A stretch of 64,000 nucleotides of DNA from Kaiparowitsia implicata GSE-PSE-MK54-09C (GCA_019359435.1 JAHHHI010000064.1:61951-125950), one strand, 5' to 3'. Positions 54,087 to 62,546 are shown, counted from the stretch's first letter. The notes: generated by a model not told the origin, from the sequence alone. Numbers and translations: made by a program.

Positions 54087-54831
54087 GCGCGAGCAATACC
54101 GCGCAAAGCAGCAGAAAACCGGCAAACAACCCGCGCAGAACGCGCTCTGGCAGCGCGTGGGCGCACTTCACGCCCCAACTGATACTCATCAAACCGCCCA
54201 GCGCCAGGGGCGCCCCCAGCAGCCAATCGACGTGATCATGGGCCGCGTAAGTCGCCAGCGTCACGGCCGTGCTTGGCGCGGCCAGAGCCAGGGACAGCCC
54301 CTGCGCCATGACCTGGCTGGTGCCGAACAGCGTAGTCAGCACCGGCGTCGCCAGTACCGCGCCGCCCACACCAAACAACCCGCCGAGCAAACCGGCGCCA
54401 CTGCCTAGCAGCGTCAGCCAGGGCCAGGGATAACGCAGGCCAAGCGAGAGCATGGCCGGCTTGCTGTACAACCTAGAGAGGTTGTAGGCCGCCAGTAACA
54501 CCAGGAAGACCACGAACCCCAGGCGCATGCGCTCGGCATCTACAGTGACTGCCCAGCCCGCGCCCAGTACGGCAAATATCAGGCTGGGCACCGCCAGGGC
54601 CAACGCATGGCGCCAGTCGATACGGTTGCGCTGGTGATAACGCCACAGTGCCAACAGCACATTGGGCACCACCATCACCAGCGCCGTACCCTGAGCCAGC
54701 TGTTGATCCAGGCCAAACAACACGCCAAGCGCCGGAATGGCGATCAGCCCACCGCCAATCCCAAACAGACCGCCCAGAGTGCCGAGGGCCAGTCCGAGCA
54801 GAAGGTTCAAGGCAAAATCGAGCAAGGTCAT
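54076..54831 (-). CDS. TauE/SafE-family (TSUP) anion permease
   Basis: 251 residues with about eight membrane segments and the two glycine-rich repeats typical of the family (GTLGGLFGIGGGLIAIPAL and GLLGGLFGVGGAVLATPVL). These proteins export or import sulfur-containing anions such as sulfite or organosulfonates. It is divergent from the LysR gene at 54.9 kb, a probable regulator. Confidence 0.92.
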   Translation of the reverse strand: MTLLDFALNLLLGLALGTLGGLFGIGGGLIAIPALGVLFGLDQQLAQGTALVMVVPNVLLALWRYHQRNRIDWRHALALAVPSLIFAVLGAGWAVTVDAERMRLGFVVFLVLLAAYNLSRLYSKPAMLSLGLRYPWPWLTLLGSGAGLLGGLFGVGGAVLATPVLTTLFGTSQVMAQGLSLALAAPSTAVTLATYAAHDHVDWLLGAPLALGGLMSISWGVKCAHALPERVLRGLFAGFLLLCAVLLALKV

Positions 54832-54937
54832 CGGTAGGCTCCAGAGTGAAGCTGCACAGCCTAGTTATTCGCCACTAGCCGCGAAACGCACAGCAACGCA
54901 AAATGGCTTTGCATATAACGCATAGCAGGCCCTGACC

Positions 54938-55894
54938 ATGAACCCCGATAGCCTGACCGACCAACTCAGCCTGTTTCTCGATGTGCTGGAAACCGGCAGC
55001 TTTTCCGCCGCAGCCCGTCGCCACCCGCTGACGCCCTCGGCTGTGGCCCGACGCATCGATGCATTGGAACGTTCGCTGGGCAGCAACCTGTTCAGCCGCA
55101 GCACTCATGCCGTACGCGCCACCTCCGCCGGTTTGGCGTTTGCCGAACGGGCCAGACGCATTCTTGCCGAGCTGCACCTGGCTCGCGCCGAAGCCGTATC
55201 GCTGAGCAGCGCGCCGGAAGGGCTGATTCGTATTGACGCCCCAGCGCCGTTCGGCCGAAGGCATCTAGCCCCCGCGATTGCCGAGTTTCTGGTCGCCTAT
55301 CCAGGGCTGGATGTGCAACTGCGCCTGATCGACAGCTTCGTCGATCTACACGGCACACACTTGGGTGAAGTCGACCTGGTACTGCGCATCGGTCCCCTGG
55401 CCGACACCCGCCTGGTCGCCACGGCGCTATCGCCGATGGTCCGAGTTGTCTGCGCCAGCCCCGAATACCTGGCGCGGCGCGGCGTACCGCGCAGCCCTGA
55501 TGAGCTGCTGGAGCACGATGGCCTCGACTGGGACAGCCTGGCACCGCCCTATGCCTGGCGCTTCGAGCAGGACGGCAAACTGCAACTGTGTCGCCCCAAA
55601 CGCCTACGCATGACCGCCAACAATGCCGAAGCGCTGCTGTTCAGCGCCCTCGCCGGCTTGGGCATTGCCCATTTGCCAACCTGGCTGATCAGCGATTACC
55701 TGCTGCGCGGCGAACTGCTGCCACTGTTCTGCGAAAACGGCCTGCCGGCACCCGAGCCCAGTGGCATCTACGCCCTGCGCCTGGAACGCGAAACCGACTC
55801 GCGCAGCCGCTTGTTGCTGGAATTCCTCAAGGCCCGCTTCGGCCCGGTAGCGCCCTGGGATCTGGCGCTGCAAAGCGGCCTGCAGCGCAGCTAA
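54938..55894 (+). CDS. LysR-family regulator
   Basis: 318 residues. The HTH (FSAAARRHPLTPSAVARRID ALE) is followed by a typical LysR effector domain (IRIDAPAPFGRRHLAPAIAE, VDLVLRIGPLADTRLVATAL). It is close to the group of single-target LysR proteins next to the gene they control. Here that would be the TSUP permease, 107 bases away in the opposite direction. Confidence 0.92.
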   Translation: MNPDSLTDQLSLFLDVLETGSFSAAARRHPLTPSAVARRIDALERSLGSNLFSRSTHAVRATSAGLAFAERARRILAELHLARAEAVSLSSAPEGLIRIDAPAPFGRRHLAPAIAEFLVAYPGLDVQLRLIDSFVDLHGTHLGEVDLVLRIGPLADTRLVATALSPMVRVVCASPEYLARRGVPRSPDELLEHDGLDWDSLAPPYAWRFEQDGKLQLCRPKRLRMTANNAEALLFSALAGLGIAHLPTWLISDYLLRGELLPLFCENGLPAPEPSGIYALRLERETDSRSRLLLEFLKARFGPVAPWDLALQSGLQRS

Positions 55895-55988
55895 ACGCTG
55901 AAACAGCAGGCATAAAAATGATCGGGAATCATTTTTAGCGGCGCGCAGCGACGACCCGAAGGGTGGCTGCCATGGATGGCTGGCCATA

Positions 55989-56017
55989 AAAAAGCCCGAC
56001 TCAAGGTCGGGCTTTTT
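55989..56017. terminator. Bidirectional terminator before efp
   Basis: AAAAAGCCCGAC / GTCGGGCTTTTT with loop TCAAG lies 23 bases from the efp stop and after the LysR gene. Confidence 0.92.
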
Positions 56018-56039
56018 CTTCTCGCCGTTAAAGCCGATC

Positions 56040-56612
56040 TTAGACCGGAGCTTTAGCGCGGGATTTGTACTCACCGGTACGGGTGTCGATTTCGATCCAG
56101 TCGTCGATGTTGCAGAAGTCAGCGACTTTGATCTCGGTGCCGTTGCTCAGCTTGGCTGGCTTCATCACTTTGCCGGAAGTGTCGCCACGGGCGGAACCTT
56201 CGGTGTAGGTGATCTGGCGAACGATGGTGGTCGGCAGGTCAACCGAAACCACTTTGCCTTCAAAGAATACGGCTTCGCAGACGTCGGTCATGCCATCAAC
56301 GATGTACGGCATTACGCTTTCCAGATCGTCTTTGTTCAGCTCGTACTGGTTGAACTCTTGGTCCATAAAGACGAAGTTCGGCTCGCTGTAGTACGAGTAG
56401 GTCACGTCTACGCGATCAAGGATCACCGGCTCCATTTTGTCGTCGGCTTTGTATACGGTTTCAGTCGAGGAACCACTCAGCAGGTTCTTCAGCTTCATTT
56501 TAACGATGGCGCTGTTACGACCGGACTTGGTGAATTCGGCCTTCTGGATCAGCCAAGGTTGGCCGTCGATCAGGGCCACACTGTTGGGCTTCATTTCTTG
56601 TGCGGTTTTCAT
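56040..56612 (-). CDS. efp: Translation elongation factor P
   Basis: 190 residues: [20 protein letters not shown] then [20 protein letters not shown] with Arg32 at the tip of the loop. Arg32 marks the rhamnosylated EF-P branch, which relieves ribosome stalling at polyproline. The modifying enzyme EarP is encoded directly upstream on the same strand. Confidence 0.97.
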   Translation of the reverse strand: MKTAQEMKPNSVALIDGQPWLIQKAEFTKSGRNSAIVKMKLKNLLSGSSTETVYKADDKMEPVILDRVDVTYSYYSEPNFVFMDQEFNQYELNKDDLESVMPYIVDGMTDVCEAVFFEGKVVSVDLPTTIVRQITYTEGSARGDTSGKVMKPAKLSNGTEIKVADFCNIDDWIEIDTRTGEYKSRAKAPV

Positions 56613-56658
56613 ACGAATATCCGGGTTTGGATGGAATTACAAAATTCTTGGCCGCGTA

Positions 56659-57792
56659 TCATAGCCAATTTAGGTAAAACTGCACCAGCGCCTCGGCAAG
56701 ATCGGCCTGAGAGGCCCGTTGCAGACACCACTGCTCGGCGTGTGCCTGCTGCTCTGGCCAGCGTTGCAGCAGCTGATTCCAGCTTTCTTTGACCGATTGA
56801 CCGGTATTCCAGGCATGCCACAGCTCGACCAAGGCACGCTGCCCATCCACTGATAAGCCCTCCTTATAGAGAGCAAGAAACGCGTCGAGCTTTTCCAGGT
56901 GGGCGTTGTCCGCTTGCTGATAGATATGCCAGAGCAACGGCCGCCCGGCCCATTGCGCACGGACAAAGGAATCCTCCCCGCGTACCGCATTAAAATCGCA
57001 GCTCCACAGCAACCGGTCGTACTGATCCTGCTGGATAAACGGCAGCACCTGGATATGTAGTTGGCCACGCTGCTGCACATCCCCAGCGCGCATAGCTGTG
57101 CAACCGAGCCAAACCTGCAGATCCGCCAGAATGCGCCCTTCCGGCACCAGTAACTGGCTGGCTTGCGCATCGGCAGCCAGCACATCCAGCCAACTGGCCA
57201 GCGCAGCGTTCTCGTAGGCAAACAGAGAGATCAACCGCGCGCCAGGCAACGGCGTTACGCCAATGCTGCTCAGAAACTCATCGCGGGCGCCGCTATCCGC
57301 CTGAAACGCCCGGCGTTGTTGCAGCAGCTCGCGCTCACGCAACAGACCGCCGCTGCCTGCAGTAAAACCAGGAAAAAAGAAGAACTTCGACAAGCCATTG
57401 GACTGCAGCGAAGGCAAACCATGGCAGCCCTCCACCCACTCCTCGGCACTTAGATACTCCAGATTGAGCCAGAGCGGTTTCTGCGCACGCTGCACCATTG
57501 CGGCTATATAGGAGACTGGCAACTCACAGGCAAACGCCTCAATCACTACATCAGCCGGCTCGACCGCCTGCCAATCAGCACGCCATAAACAGACCTCAAC
57601 GCCCTGCTGGATTTGCCGCAACGCCTGCGCATCAGCCTGCGGACACAGGCGCACAAACGCCCCCAGATCATCGACCCACAGCCGCACCGCCAGACCATGC
57701 TCGGCCACCAGCTGCCGCGCCAACCGCCAGGTCACCCCGATATCGCCGTAGTTATCAACCACGCTGCAGAAAATGTCCCAAGTTGCCTTCAT
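56659..57792 (-). CDS. earP: EF-P arginine rhamnosyltransferase EarP
   Basis: 377 residues from ATG 57,792 (MKATWDIFCSVVDNYGDIGV). The catalytic Asp region in NYGDIGVTWRLARQL and the nucleotide-sugar site CDFNAVRGEDSFVRAQWAGR are present. It uses dTDP-rhamnose to modify Arg32 of EF-P. Gene order earP-efp is the Pseudomonas standard. Confidence 0.96.
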   Translation of the reverse strand: MKATWDIFCSVVDNYGDIGVTWRLARQLVAEHGLAVRLWVDDLGAFVRLCPQADAQALRQIQQGVEVCLWRADWQAVEPADVVIEAFACELPVSYIAAMVQRAQKPLWLNLEYLSAEEWVEGCHGLPSLQSNGLSKFFFFPGFTAGSGGLLRERELLQQRRAFQADSGARDEFLSSIGVTPLPGARLISLFAYENAALASWLDVLAADAQASQLLVPEGRILADLQVWLGCTAMRAGDVQQRGQLHIQVLPFIQQDQYDRLLWSCDFNAVRGEDSFVRAQWAGRPLLWHIYQQADNAHLEKLDAFLALYKEGLSVDGQRALVELWHAWNTGQSVKESWNQLLQRWPEQQAHAEQWCLQRASQADLAEALVQFYLNWL

Positions 57793-57849
57793 GCCCAACC
57801 CCAATCGTCAGGCGCGCAGTCTAGCAAGCGTCCAACGCCTGGCGCGTAC

Positions 57850-58617
57850 TCAATCCTGCAGGCTGGCATCCAGTTGCTGACGATAAATCGCCGAATCCCG
57901 CGCCACTGCAACGCCCTGCCAGCTGCGCTGTACCAAGGCCGTGTGGCGCTCATAAAAGGATCGCGAATAAACCAGGTAGTAATGTTTCTCCTGCAGTGGT
58001 GGCTCGACCCGCTCCAGCGCCGCATGGAACGCCAAATCGTGGCGCAACCAGTAATCACCTTCCTGCCCCAACAACACGGCCGCCCCGATACGCCCCTTGA
58101 GCAACTTGTACAGATTTGCCTCCGAGCTGCCGGCGCCACTGTCGATTGGTACACCCAAACGCTGCAGAAAATCGATAGCCGAGTAGCCGTGCTGGATGCC
58201 CACAACCCCATGCAGATCAACCACCGCGCCCTCTTGCCAGCGCACCGCCGTACCCTTGCGCCGATACAGCACATAACTTTCACTGCGCATCCGCAAGGCA
58301 GCATGGGGCTGCTGCTCATGCAGTGGATACATGGCAAACGCACTGCGCTCTTCCGAGAAGCTGACGCCCATGGCCCCATCCACTCGCCCCTGCTCCAGGC
58401 TCAGCAAACAGCGTTTCCAGGGCAGCGCAACAAACTCAAAGCGCACCGCCAACTGCGGCTCTAATTGACGGATCAACTCAAAATCCAGCCCCTGCTGCCC
58501 CTCAAGCCGCCAGGGCCGCAATGGCTCACGGTCATGGCAGATACGGATATTCAGTGGCTCGGCATGCACCAGCGGCCATAGGACAAGCAAAAGGGCTAAC
58601 CACAACCATCTCATCAC
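57850..58617 (-). CDS. Periplasmic substrate-binding protein (SBP_bac_3-like)
   Basis: 255 residues. The signal peptide WLALLLVLWPLVHA is followed by LNIRICHDREPLRPWRLEGQ, FVALPWKRCLLSLEQGRVDG AMG and a second lobe (VVGIQHGYSAIDFLQRLGV). It resembles the stand-alone amino-acid-binding-like proteins common in Pseudomonas. No transporter is adjacent. The ligand is unknown. Confidence 0.88.
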   Translation of the reverse strand: MMRWLWLALLLVLWPLVHAEPLNIRICHDREPLRPWRLEGQQGLDFELIRQLEPQLAVRFEFVALPWKRCLLSLEQGRVDGAMGVSFSEERSAFAMYPLHEQQPHAALRMRSESYVLYRRKGTAVRWQEGAVVDLHGVVGIQHGYSAIDFLQRLGVPIDSGAGSSEANLYKLLKGRIGAAVLLGQEGDYWLRHDLAFHAALERVEPPLQEKHYYLVYSRSFYERHTALVQRSWQGVAVARDSAIYRQQLDASLQD

Positions 58618-58832
58618 AGAGCCTGATCGAAGGATTTATACCTTTTAGTCTAGGCCTCATTGCGTCAGCCAAAGCCCGCCGCGCTAATCCAAGTTGCTCT
58701 TAGAAACAGCCGCAATAGCTTGCAATGTACGGGTTACCCATTGCTACCCGACCAGTATTAGGTGTGCTGAAGAAGGCTATCTGCATCATTGCGCTGTGCC
58801 AATCGCGCACAGACTGCGGGGCCTTAAACGCG

Positions 58833-58861
58833 AAAAACCCAGAAAGATTGCTCTTTCTGGG
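58833..58861 (-). terminator. Terminator downstream of the tRNA 3' fragment
   Basis: On the minus strand CCCAGAAAG / CTTTCTGGG with loop AGCAAT is followed by TTTTT. It lies 15 bases beyond the tRNA-like 3' end, as expected for the original tRNA transcription unit. Confidence 0.85.
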
Positions 58862-58875
58862 GTTTTCTATATATA

Positions 58876-58899
58876 GCGGTGAAGGAGAGATTCGAACCC
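58876..58899 (-). repeat. tRNA-Ser-like 3' fragment, attachment-site scar
   Basis: Read on the minus strand: GGTTCGAATCTCTCCTTCACC then GC. This is the T-loop (GTTCGAAT), the 3' half of the T-stem and the acceptor 3' strand of a tRNA whose 5' end would be GGTGAAG, as in Pseudomonas tRNA-Ser(GGA). No 5' half or anticodon arm precedes it; the sequence to the right is foreign. It is therefore the chromosomal remnant after an element inserted at the tRNA 3' end, with the intact tRNA expected at the far side. Confidence 0.7.
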
Positions 58900-59172
58900 G
58901 TTTCGCCCCCCTCCGTTGCTGACCTTTGTTGGATAAAACCAGCAAGTCCGCACCGTTTCAAGCCGGTATTCTGGCTAATGCCGGCCTTCTCTGGCTAGTG
59001 ATTTCGACACTTTTTCGACACGCCGGCTAGACAGTCATAGGGCCTACCAGTAGCTTCTAGCAGCAATGGCGCTGCAACCCAGCCCACCGGTCTTGCCTCA
59101 TGTCGCTTTTCATCGTTCCCGTGTCGCGTTTGCTACTCGGGTTTGTATGAATTTCAAAAGCTTAGCGAATGA
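58900..59172. other. Gap between att scar and integron array
   Basis: 273 bases with no supported gene. A stretch near 59,006-59,020 (GATTTCGACACTTTTTCGACAC) has tandem TTTCGACAC words, as found next to tyrosine-integrase attachment sites, but no integrase or intI frame is present. Confidence 0.4.
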
Positions 59173-59240
59173 CAAGGAACGTTATCAGACACCTTCAGGT
59201 GTGTTATGCGACAGGAATGTCGCCTAATTAATAGTTAGGT
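59173..59240 (+). other. attI-like site at the head of the cassette array
   Basis: AAGGAACGTTATCAGACAC (also found at 40,504) is followed by GCGACAGGAATGTCGC and then an inverted pair of core words, GCCTAAT (59,222) and GTTAGGT (59,234-59,240). The first cassette begins here: its attC starts ACCTAAC, the complement of GTTAGGT. intI is absent on both sides within the window. Confidence 0.65.
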
Positions 59241-59242
59241 AT

Positions 59243-59557
59243 ATGGAAGAAGAATTTTCGCTCTACCTTATAGAGCCTAGCTCACGGCCACCGTTTCCAG
59301 CTGTCGCCCGTTATCTGTGGGGTAAGGAGGACTTTGACTCTGATGGTAATAGTCGACATCCTAACGATGATCAATGGACAGAGCTTACAATCATATGTCG
59401 CTCCACAAATAGCGAACGTCTTGATATAGACCCTGTTTCAGAAAACCCGCTGGTGCTAAAAATCTCGTCTACGTCTTCTTCACTTGTCCAAAAAATCGCG
59501 CAGTTTCTGGTAGCGAACAGTGGTGGCACCATATGTACCGAGTGGCCAAATACCTAA
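59243..59557 (+). CDS. Cassette 1: hypothetical protein
   Basis: 104 residues, acidic and soluble, starting MEEEFSLYLIEPSSRPPFPA with RYLWGKEDFDSDGNSRHPND in the first half. No family is recognised. ATG lies 3 bases after the cassette boundary; the stop is inside the start of attC1. It is the cassette nearest the attI-like site, hence probably the last acquired and, if a promoter survives there, the best expressed. Confidence 0.7.
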   Translation: MEEEFSLYLIEPSSRPPFPAVARYLWGKEDFDSDGNSRHPNDDQWTELTIICRSTNSERLDIDPVSENPLVLKISSTSSSLVQKIAQFLVANSGGTICTEWPNT

Positions 59558-59627
59558 CTAGTGGTTCAAATCGCTCGCTTCGCTCACTGGGACGGGCTAA
59601 AGCCCGCCCCTTAACCATACGTTAGGG
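59552..59627 (+). repeat. attC1
   Basis: 76 bp. Outer words are ACCTAAC and GTTAGGG, arms TGGTTCAA / TTAACCA, apex GACGGGCT-AAAG-CCCGCCCC. The left word pairs with the cassette-1 start GTTAGGT. Confidence 0.93.
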
Positions 59628-59638
59628 CAAACAACCAC

Positions 59639-59926
59639 ATGCCATACCCAGCAACATTGGAAGATATTTTCGGGGCCTTTGTGAATCAAGGAACTCTCGA
59701 AGAAGCTGCTCTATGTATGGCAGAGGTAGCGGAAGAAGATCCAGTATTCGCCAAAGAAATTGTCACTTGCTTAATTACGGGTGCTGAGCAAGGCACAGGC
59801 GGAGATAAGTCTGTAGTCATCGCGGTCAATCGTAGTGGATATAGAGTTTCATCACCCATTGAGGCTGCGCAGTACTGCCTAAAATTACTAGAGTTGTTTC
59901 AGGGAAAAATCAATGCAGCGCCCTAA
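59639..59926 (+). CDS. Cassette 2: hypothetical protein
   Basis: 95 residues, acidic, largely helical (LEDIFGAFVNQGTLEEAALC MAEVAEED), with a short Gly-rich turn (GAEQGTGGDKSVV). There is no signal or membrane segment. No family is recognised. ATG follows the attC boundary by 11 bases. Confidence 0.7.
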   Translation: MPYPATLEDIFGAFVNQGTLEEAALCMAEVAEEDPVFAKEIVTCLITGAEQGTGGDKSVVIAVNRSGYRVSSPIEAAQYCLKLLELFQGKINAAP

Positions 59927-59996
59927 CAAGTGGTTCAAACCGTTCGCTTCGCTCACTGGGACGGGCTAAAGCCCGCCCCTTAACCATACGTTAGGC
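59921..59996 (+). repeat. attC2
   Basis: 76 bp with outer words CCCTAAC and GTTAGGC. CCCTAAC is the complement of GTTAGGG, the start of its own cassette. Confidence 0.93.
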
Positions 59997-60003
59997 TTCC
60001 CCA

Positions 60004-60306
60004 ATGGTCACGAAAGAAGTCGCTCACAAACTCGTCGCAGAAGCAGTCTGTGGAGAATTTGATTGGTTACCCGAAGGCGATGAAATAATAATTGTCGAAC
60101 GTAATACCATCGAAAAGCCATGGGGCTGGGTCATCTTCCACACATCGAAATTGTGGCTAGAGACAAATGACATTAAGTACGCAATAGCAGGCAATGCACC
60201 AACCATTGTGGAGCGAGAAACAGGAAAGCTCATTACAACTGGCACAGCCATGAGCATTGATAAATATATTGAAAATTACGAGAGAACGGGCAGTCCACAT
60301 GCCTAA
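60004..60306 (+). CDS. Cassette 3: YrhB/Imm35-type immunity-like protein
   Basis: 100 residues: GWVIFHTSKLWLETNDIKYA then IAGNAPTIVERETGKLITTG TA and IDKYIENYERTG. These fit the YrhB / immunity protein 35 domain, with its aromatic strand, AGN-P-x-I-V turn and TGTA-x-S-I-D-K-Y motif. Members are found beside polymorphic toxins. In a cassette it may act as an orphan immunity protein against toxins of competitors. Identification is by motif only. Confidence 0.65.
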   Translation: MVTKEVAHKLVAEAVCGEFDWLPEGDEIIIVERNTIEKPWGWVIFHTSKLWLETNDIKYAIAGNAPTIVERETGKLITTGTAMSIDKYIENYERTGSPHA

Positions 60307-60376
60307 CAACTGGTTCAAACCGTTCGCTTCGCTCACTGGGACGGGCTAAAGCCCGCCCCTTAACCAAACGTTAGGC
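60301..60376 (+). repeat. attC3
   Basis: 76 bp with outer words GCCTAAC and GTTAGGC and the same arms and apex as attC2. Confidence 0.93.
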
Positions 60377-60379
60377 TCT

Positions 60380-60847
60380 ATGTTTACATATACAGAATTC
60401 AGCAAATTTGGTAAGAAACTCCTGAGCGATAGCATTAATTTTGAACGCTATCCTGGTCTTTACTATGTAACATACCCACAATATTCATTTACTGTCCCAG
60501 ACGGTGAAGAGACTATAAGAATTTCTAGGGCGCCAAAAACATCAAACGATGACGGAATGAAGTTTTGGCTAGCCAGTGAATGGCTTGCTGGCTGGCACGG
60601 AAAAGAGGAATTGTTTTCCTCATATATCACAGATAGCGCCTTTGAAAAAATCACAGAAGATGAGATGAATTTTGAAATAGTCACCCAATGCTCAGGCTTA
60701 ATTTCGCCACCACCACTGCCAGTTATTGGCGGGCAGGAATTCATAGGTGCGCTAATGATGTACTCATTAAAAACAGAATTTATTATTTCTATATTTGCCG
60801 AGTACACCAATGAGTATTTACATTTTTACTGGGACACAACGGCCTAA
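60380..60847 (+). CDS. Cassette 4: hypothetical protein
   Basis: 155 residues, aromatic-rich (FERYPGLYYVTYPQYSFTVP, FWLASEWLAGWHGKEELF, FAEYTNEYLHFYWDTT). It is soluble, with an alternating strand pattern and low GC. The size and composition resemble immunity-type proteins but no family is recognised. Confidence 0.7.
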   Translation: MFTYTEFSKFGKKLLSDSINFERYPGLYYVTYPQYSFTVPDGEETIRISRAPKTSNDDGMKFWLASEWLAGWHGKEELFSSYITDSAFEKITEDEMNFEIVTQCSGLISPPPLPVIGGQEFIGALMMYSLKTEFIISIFAEYTNEYLHFYWDTTA

Positions 60848-60917
60848 CAAGTGGTTCAAACCGTTCGCTTCGCTCACTGGGACGGGCTAAAGCCCGCCCC
60901 TTAACCAAACGTTAGGC
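60842..60917 (+). repeat. attC4
   Basis: 76 bp with outer words GCCTAAC and GTTAGGC. The stop of cassette 4 lies inside its first bases. Confidence 0.93.
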
Positions 60918-60931
60918 AACCAAAACAGAAC

Positions 60932-61252
60932 ATGAACAACCTTGAATTAGTGGCCGCCCTCAAAGCACTTCCAGATGAAGATTTGGCGCTGGTGCTTGGC
61001 AGGGTTCTTCCCGAACGCAATCCTTTCTCCAAAGAGCCAGAAGTAGTTAACTCCAAAATGTTTCTTGGCATATACACGGAGTACACAGACGAGAGCTCAA
61101 TTAGCATTGTGGCCTATCCTAAGGATGGCGAACACGGACCTTATTGGGGGTTCTGTCAATCTGCTGAGTCACCAATTTCAGGCATAAACTTCGTTTCGCC
61201 TCAGAAGCAAGCCATATCGCCACTGGACGAAACAACAATACATCTTACATAG
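60932..61252 (+). CDS. Cassette 5: hypothetical protein
   Basis: 106 residues. Helical start LELVAALKALPDEDLALVLG R, then a beta-rich part (SKMFLGIYTEYTDESSISIV AYP) and YWGFCQSAES. It is soluble. No family is recognised. Confidence 0.68.
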   Translation: MNNLELVAALKALPDEDLALVLGRVLPERNPFSKEPEVVNSKMFLGIYTEYTDESSISIVAYPKDGEHGPYWGFCQSAESPISGINFVSPQKQAISPLDETTIHLT

Positions 61253-61327
61253 CCTAACAACTGGTTCAAATCGTTCGCTTCGCTCTCTGGGACGGGCTAA
61301 AGCCCGCCCCTTAACCAAACGTTAGGT
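61252..61327 (+). repeat. attC5
   Basis: 76 bp with outer words GCCTAAC and GTTAGGT. The apex carries CTCTCTGGG where the others have CTCACTGGG. Confidence 0.93.
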
Positions 61328-61332
61328 AGCTC

Positions 61333-61581
61333 ATGCCAAAACTTGCATGCCCATGCGGCTACATTCATAACCTCTCGCAAATCCCAGATGCCGGCTGGAT
61401 AACGATTCGAGACGAAGAGTTTGACTCAATCAGCACCTCTGGCCTTGGGAGTGAAGAAAAAATCGATGCCTTGTATTCAGCATCGGGCAGCATTTATGTC
61501 TGTCCCAGCTGCGAGCGACTAATGTGGGCAAAAAAAGGCAGCGCCGAGTTTGTTACCTACTCCAGAGAGCAACCTAACTAG
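61333..61581 (+). CDS. Cassette 6: small zinc-ribbon-like protein
   Basis: 82 residues with LACPCGYIHNLS at the N-terminus and SIYVCPSCERLMWAKKG near the C-terminus. The two C-x-C / C-x2-C knuckles are about 50 residues apart, as in a zinc ribbon. The function is unknown; nucleic-acid or protein binding is possible. Confidence 0.7.
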   Translation: MPKLACPCGYIHNLSQIPDAGWITIRDEEFDSISTSGLGSEEKIDALYSASGSIYVCPSCERLMWAKKGSAEFVTYSREQPN

Positions 61582-61647
61582 TGGTTCAAGTCGTTCGCTT
61601 CGCTCACTGGGACGGGCTAAAGCCCGCCCCTTAACCAAACGTTAGGC
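61572..61647 (+). repeat. attC6
   Basis: 76 bp with outer words ACCTAAC and GTTAGGC. ACCTAAC complements GTTAGGT, the start of cassette 6. Confidence 0.93.
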
Positions 61648-61657
61648 AAAACCTTTG

Positions 61658-62098
61658 ATGACAACAATAACTCCTGATGACTATTTGAATGGCGACATAA
61701 TCGCCGCACTGAAGATACTAAGATCACTTGTTGAAATCATCGAATATCAAAAAATAGAAAGCGATGAATTCTTAAAGCTGCCCGAATTGGGCATCTGCTT
61801 TCACGCCGATCACAGCGGCGAAATATCAGGCATCCGAATTTATCTCAAAGAAGCTGATGGTTTTTTTGCCGCCGAAGACCGCATAGTTAATAACTATTTA
61901 CTATCACGCTCTATTGCGGAAGCAACAATAGAGCTAGGTGGAATCTATAAAGATATACCAAGCATCAGGATACCCTGCATGCCTAATACTCATCCAGCCC
62001 GGAAATTTTCAATAAACTCTAAACTGTATAATATTTATTACGAAACTGAGAGCAATGAAATTATCAGTATTGTCATACGAGACAACATTAGTACTTAA
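61658..62098 (+). CDS. Cassette 7: hypothetical protein
   Basis: 146 residues from ATG 61,658 (a TTG one codon before is not preferred). Features are ILRSLVEIIEYQKIESDEFL, CFHADHSGEISGIRIYLKEA and a C-terminal beta part (YNIYYETESNEIISIVIRD). It is soluble, acidic and of low GC. No family is recognised. Confidence 0.7.
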   Translation: MTTITPDDYLNGDIIAALKILRSLVEIIEYQKIESDEFLKLPELGICFHADHSGEISGIRIYLKEADGFFAAEDRIVNNYLLSRSIAEATIELGGIYKDIPSIRIPCMPNTHPARKFSINSKLYNIYYETESNEIISIVIRDNIST

Positions 62099-62102
62099 TT
62101 TC

Positions 62103-62178
62103 GCCTAACAAGTGGTTCAAATCGCTCGCTTCGCTCACTGGGACGGGCTAAAGCCCGCCCCTTAACCAAACGTTAAAT
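62103..62178 (+). repeat. attC7
   Basis: 76 bp with outer words GCCTAAC and GTTAAAT. The unusual right word belongs to cassette 8 and is complemented by ATTTAAC at 62,541. Confidence 0.93.
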
Positions 62179-62189
62179 GTCAGAGCCAC

Positions 62190-62546
62190 ATGTATAAACA
62201 AAAACAGTTTTTTATCTTGCTTTTTTCCTGCGTTGGGATGGCTTTGGCTTGGGGCGTCTTGAACAGACTGATTCACCATCATAATCTGAATATTTGGCTG
62301 TTAATGGGAGCGCTGTGTGTTTCGGGCTTTATACTGCCCTTCTTTTTGTCTTTACGGATGTGTCTAGCACTAGCTGTAAGCATGCCGTTATTTGTAACCG
62401 TAGGAACTTCGGCATTTTCTAAACCAGGTTCCGAGCAAGGTCTTGAGGTGATTTTTTTTGCTGTCTTATTGGTGTTTTTTATTCCCTGTGTCGCTGCAGG
62501 GACGCTCGCAAAGTTTGTTACTCGGTACGTTTCAAGACGCATTTAA
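62190..62546 (+). CDS. Cassette 8: small membrane protein
   Basis: 118 residues with four hydrophobic segments: FFILLFSCVGMALAWGVL, NIWLLMGALCVSGFILPFFL, LALAVSMPLFVTVG and VIFFAVLLVFFIPCVAAGTL. It ends with a basic tail (RYVSRRI). It is an inner-membrane protein of unknown function and the last cassette of the array. Its stop codon forms part of the ATTTAAC word. Confidence 0.7.
   Translation: MYKQKQFFILLFSCVGMALAWGVLNRLIHHHNLNIWLLMGALCVSGFILPFFLSLRMCLALAVSMPLFVTVGTSAFSKPGSEQGLEVIFFAVLLVFFIPCVAAGTLAKFVTRYVSRRI

Noticed and set aside
58876..58899. Complete tRNA gene
   Set aside because: Only the 3' arm is present; no D-arm, anticodon arm or 5' acceptor strand precedes it.
58900..59172. Hidden intI gene upstream of the array
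   Set aside because: No frame of useful length or IntI motif on either strand in this gap.
59552..62178. Regularly spaced near-identical repeats that could be taken for a CRISPR array
   Set aside because: Units are 76 bp with inverted core words and unequal gene-bearing spacers of 250-500 bases. They are attC sites; no cas genes are present.
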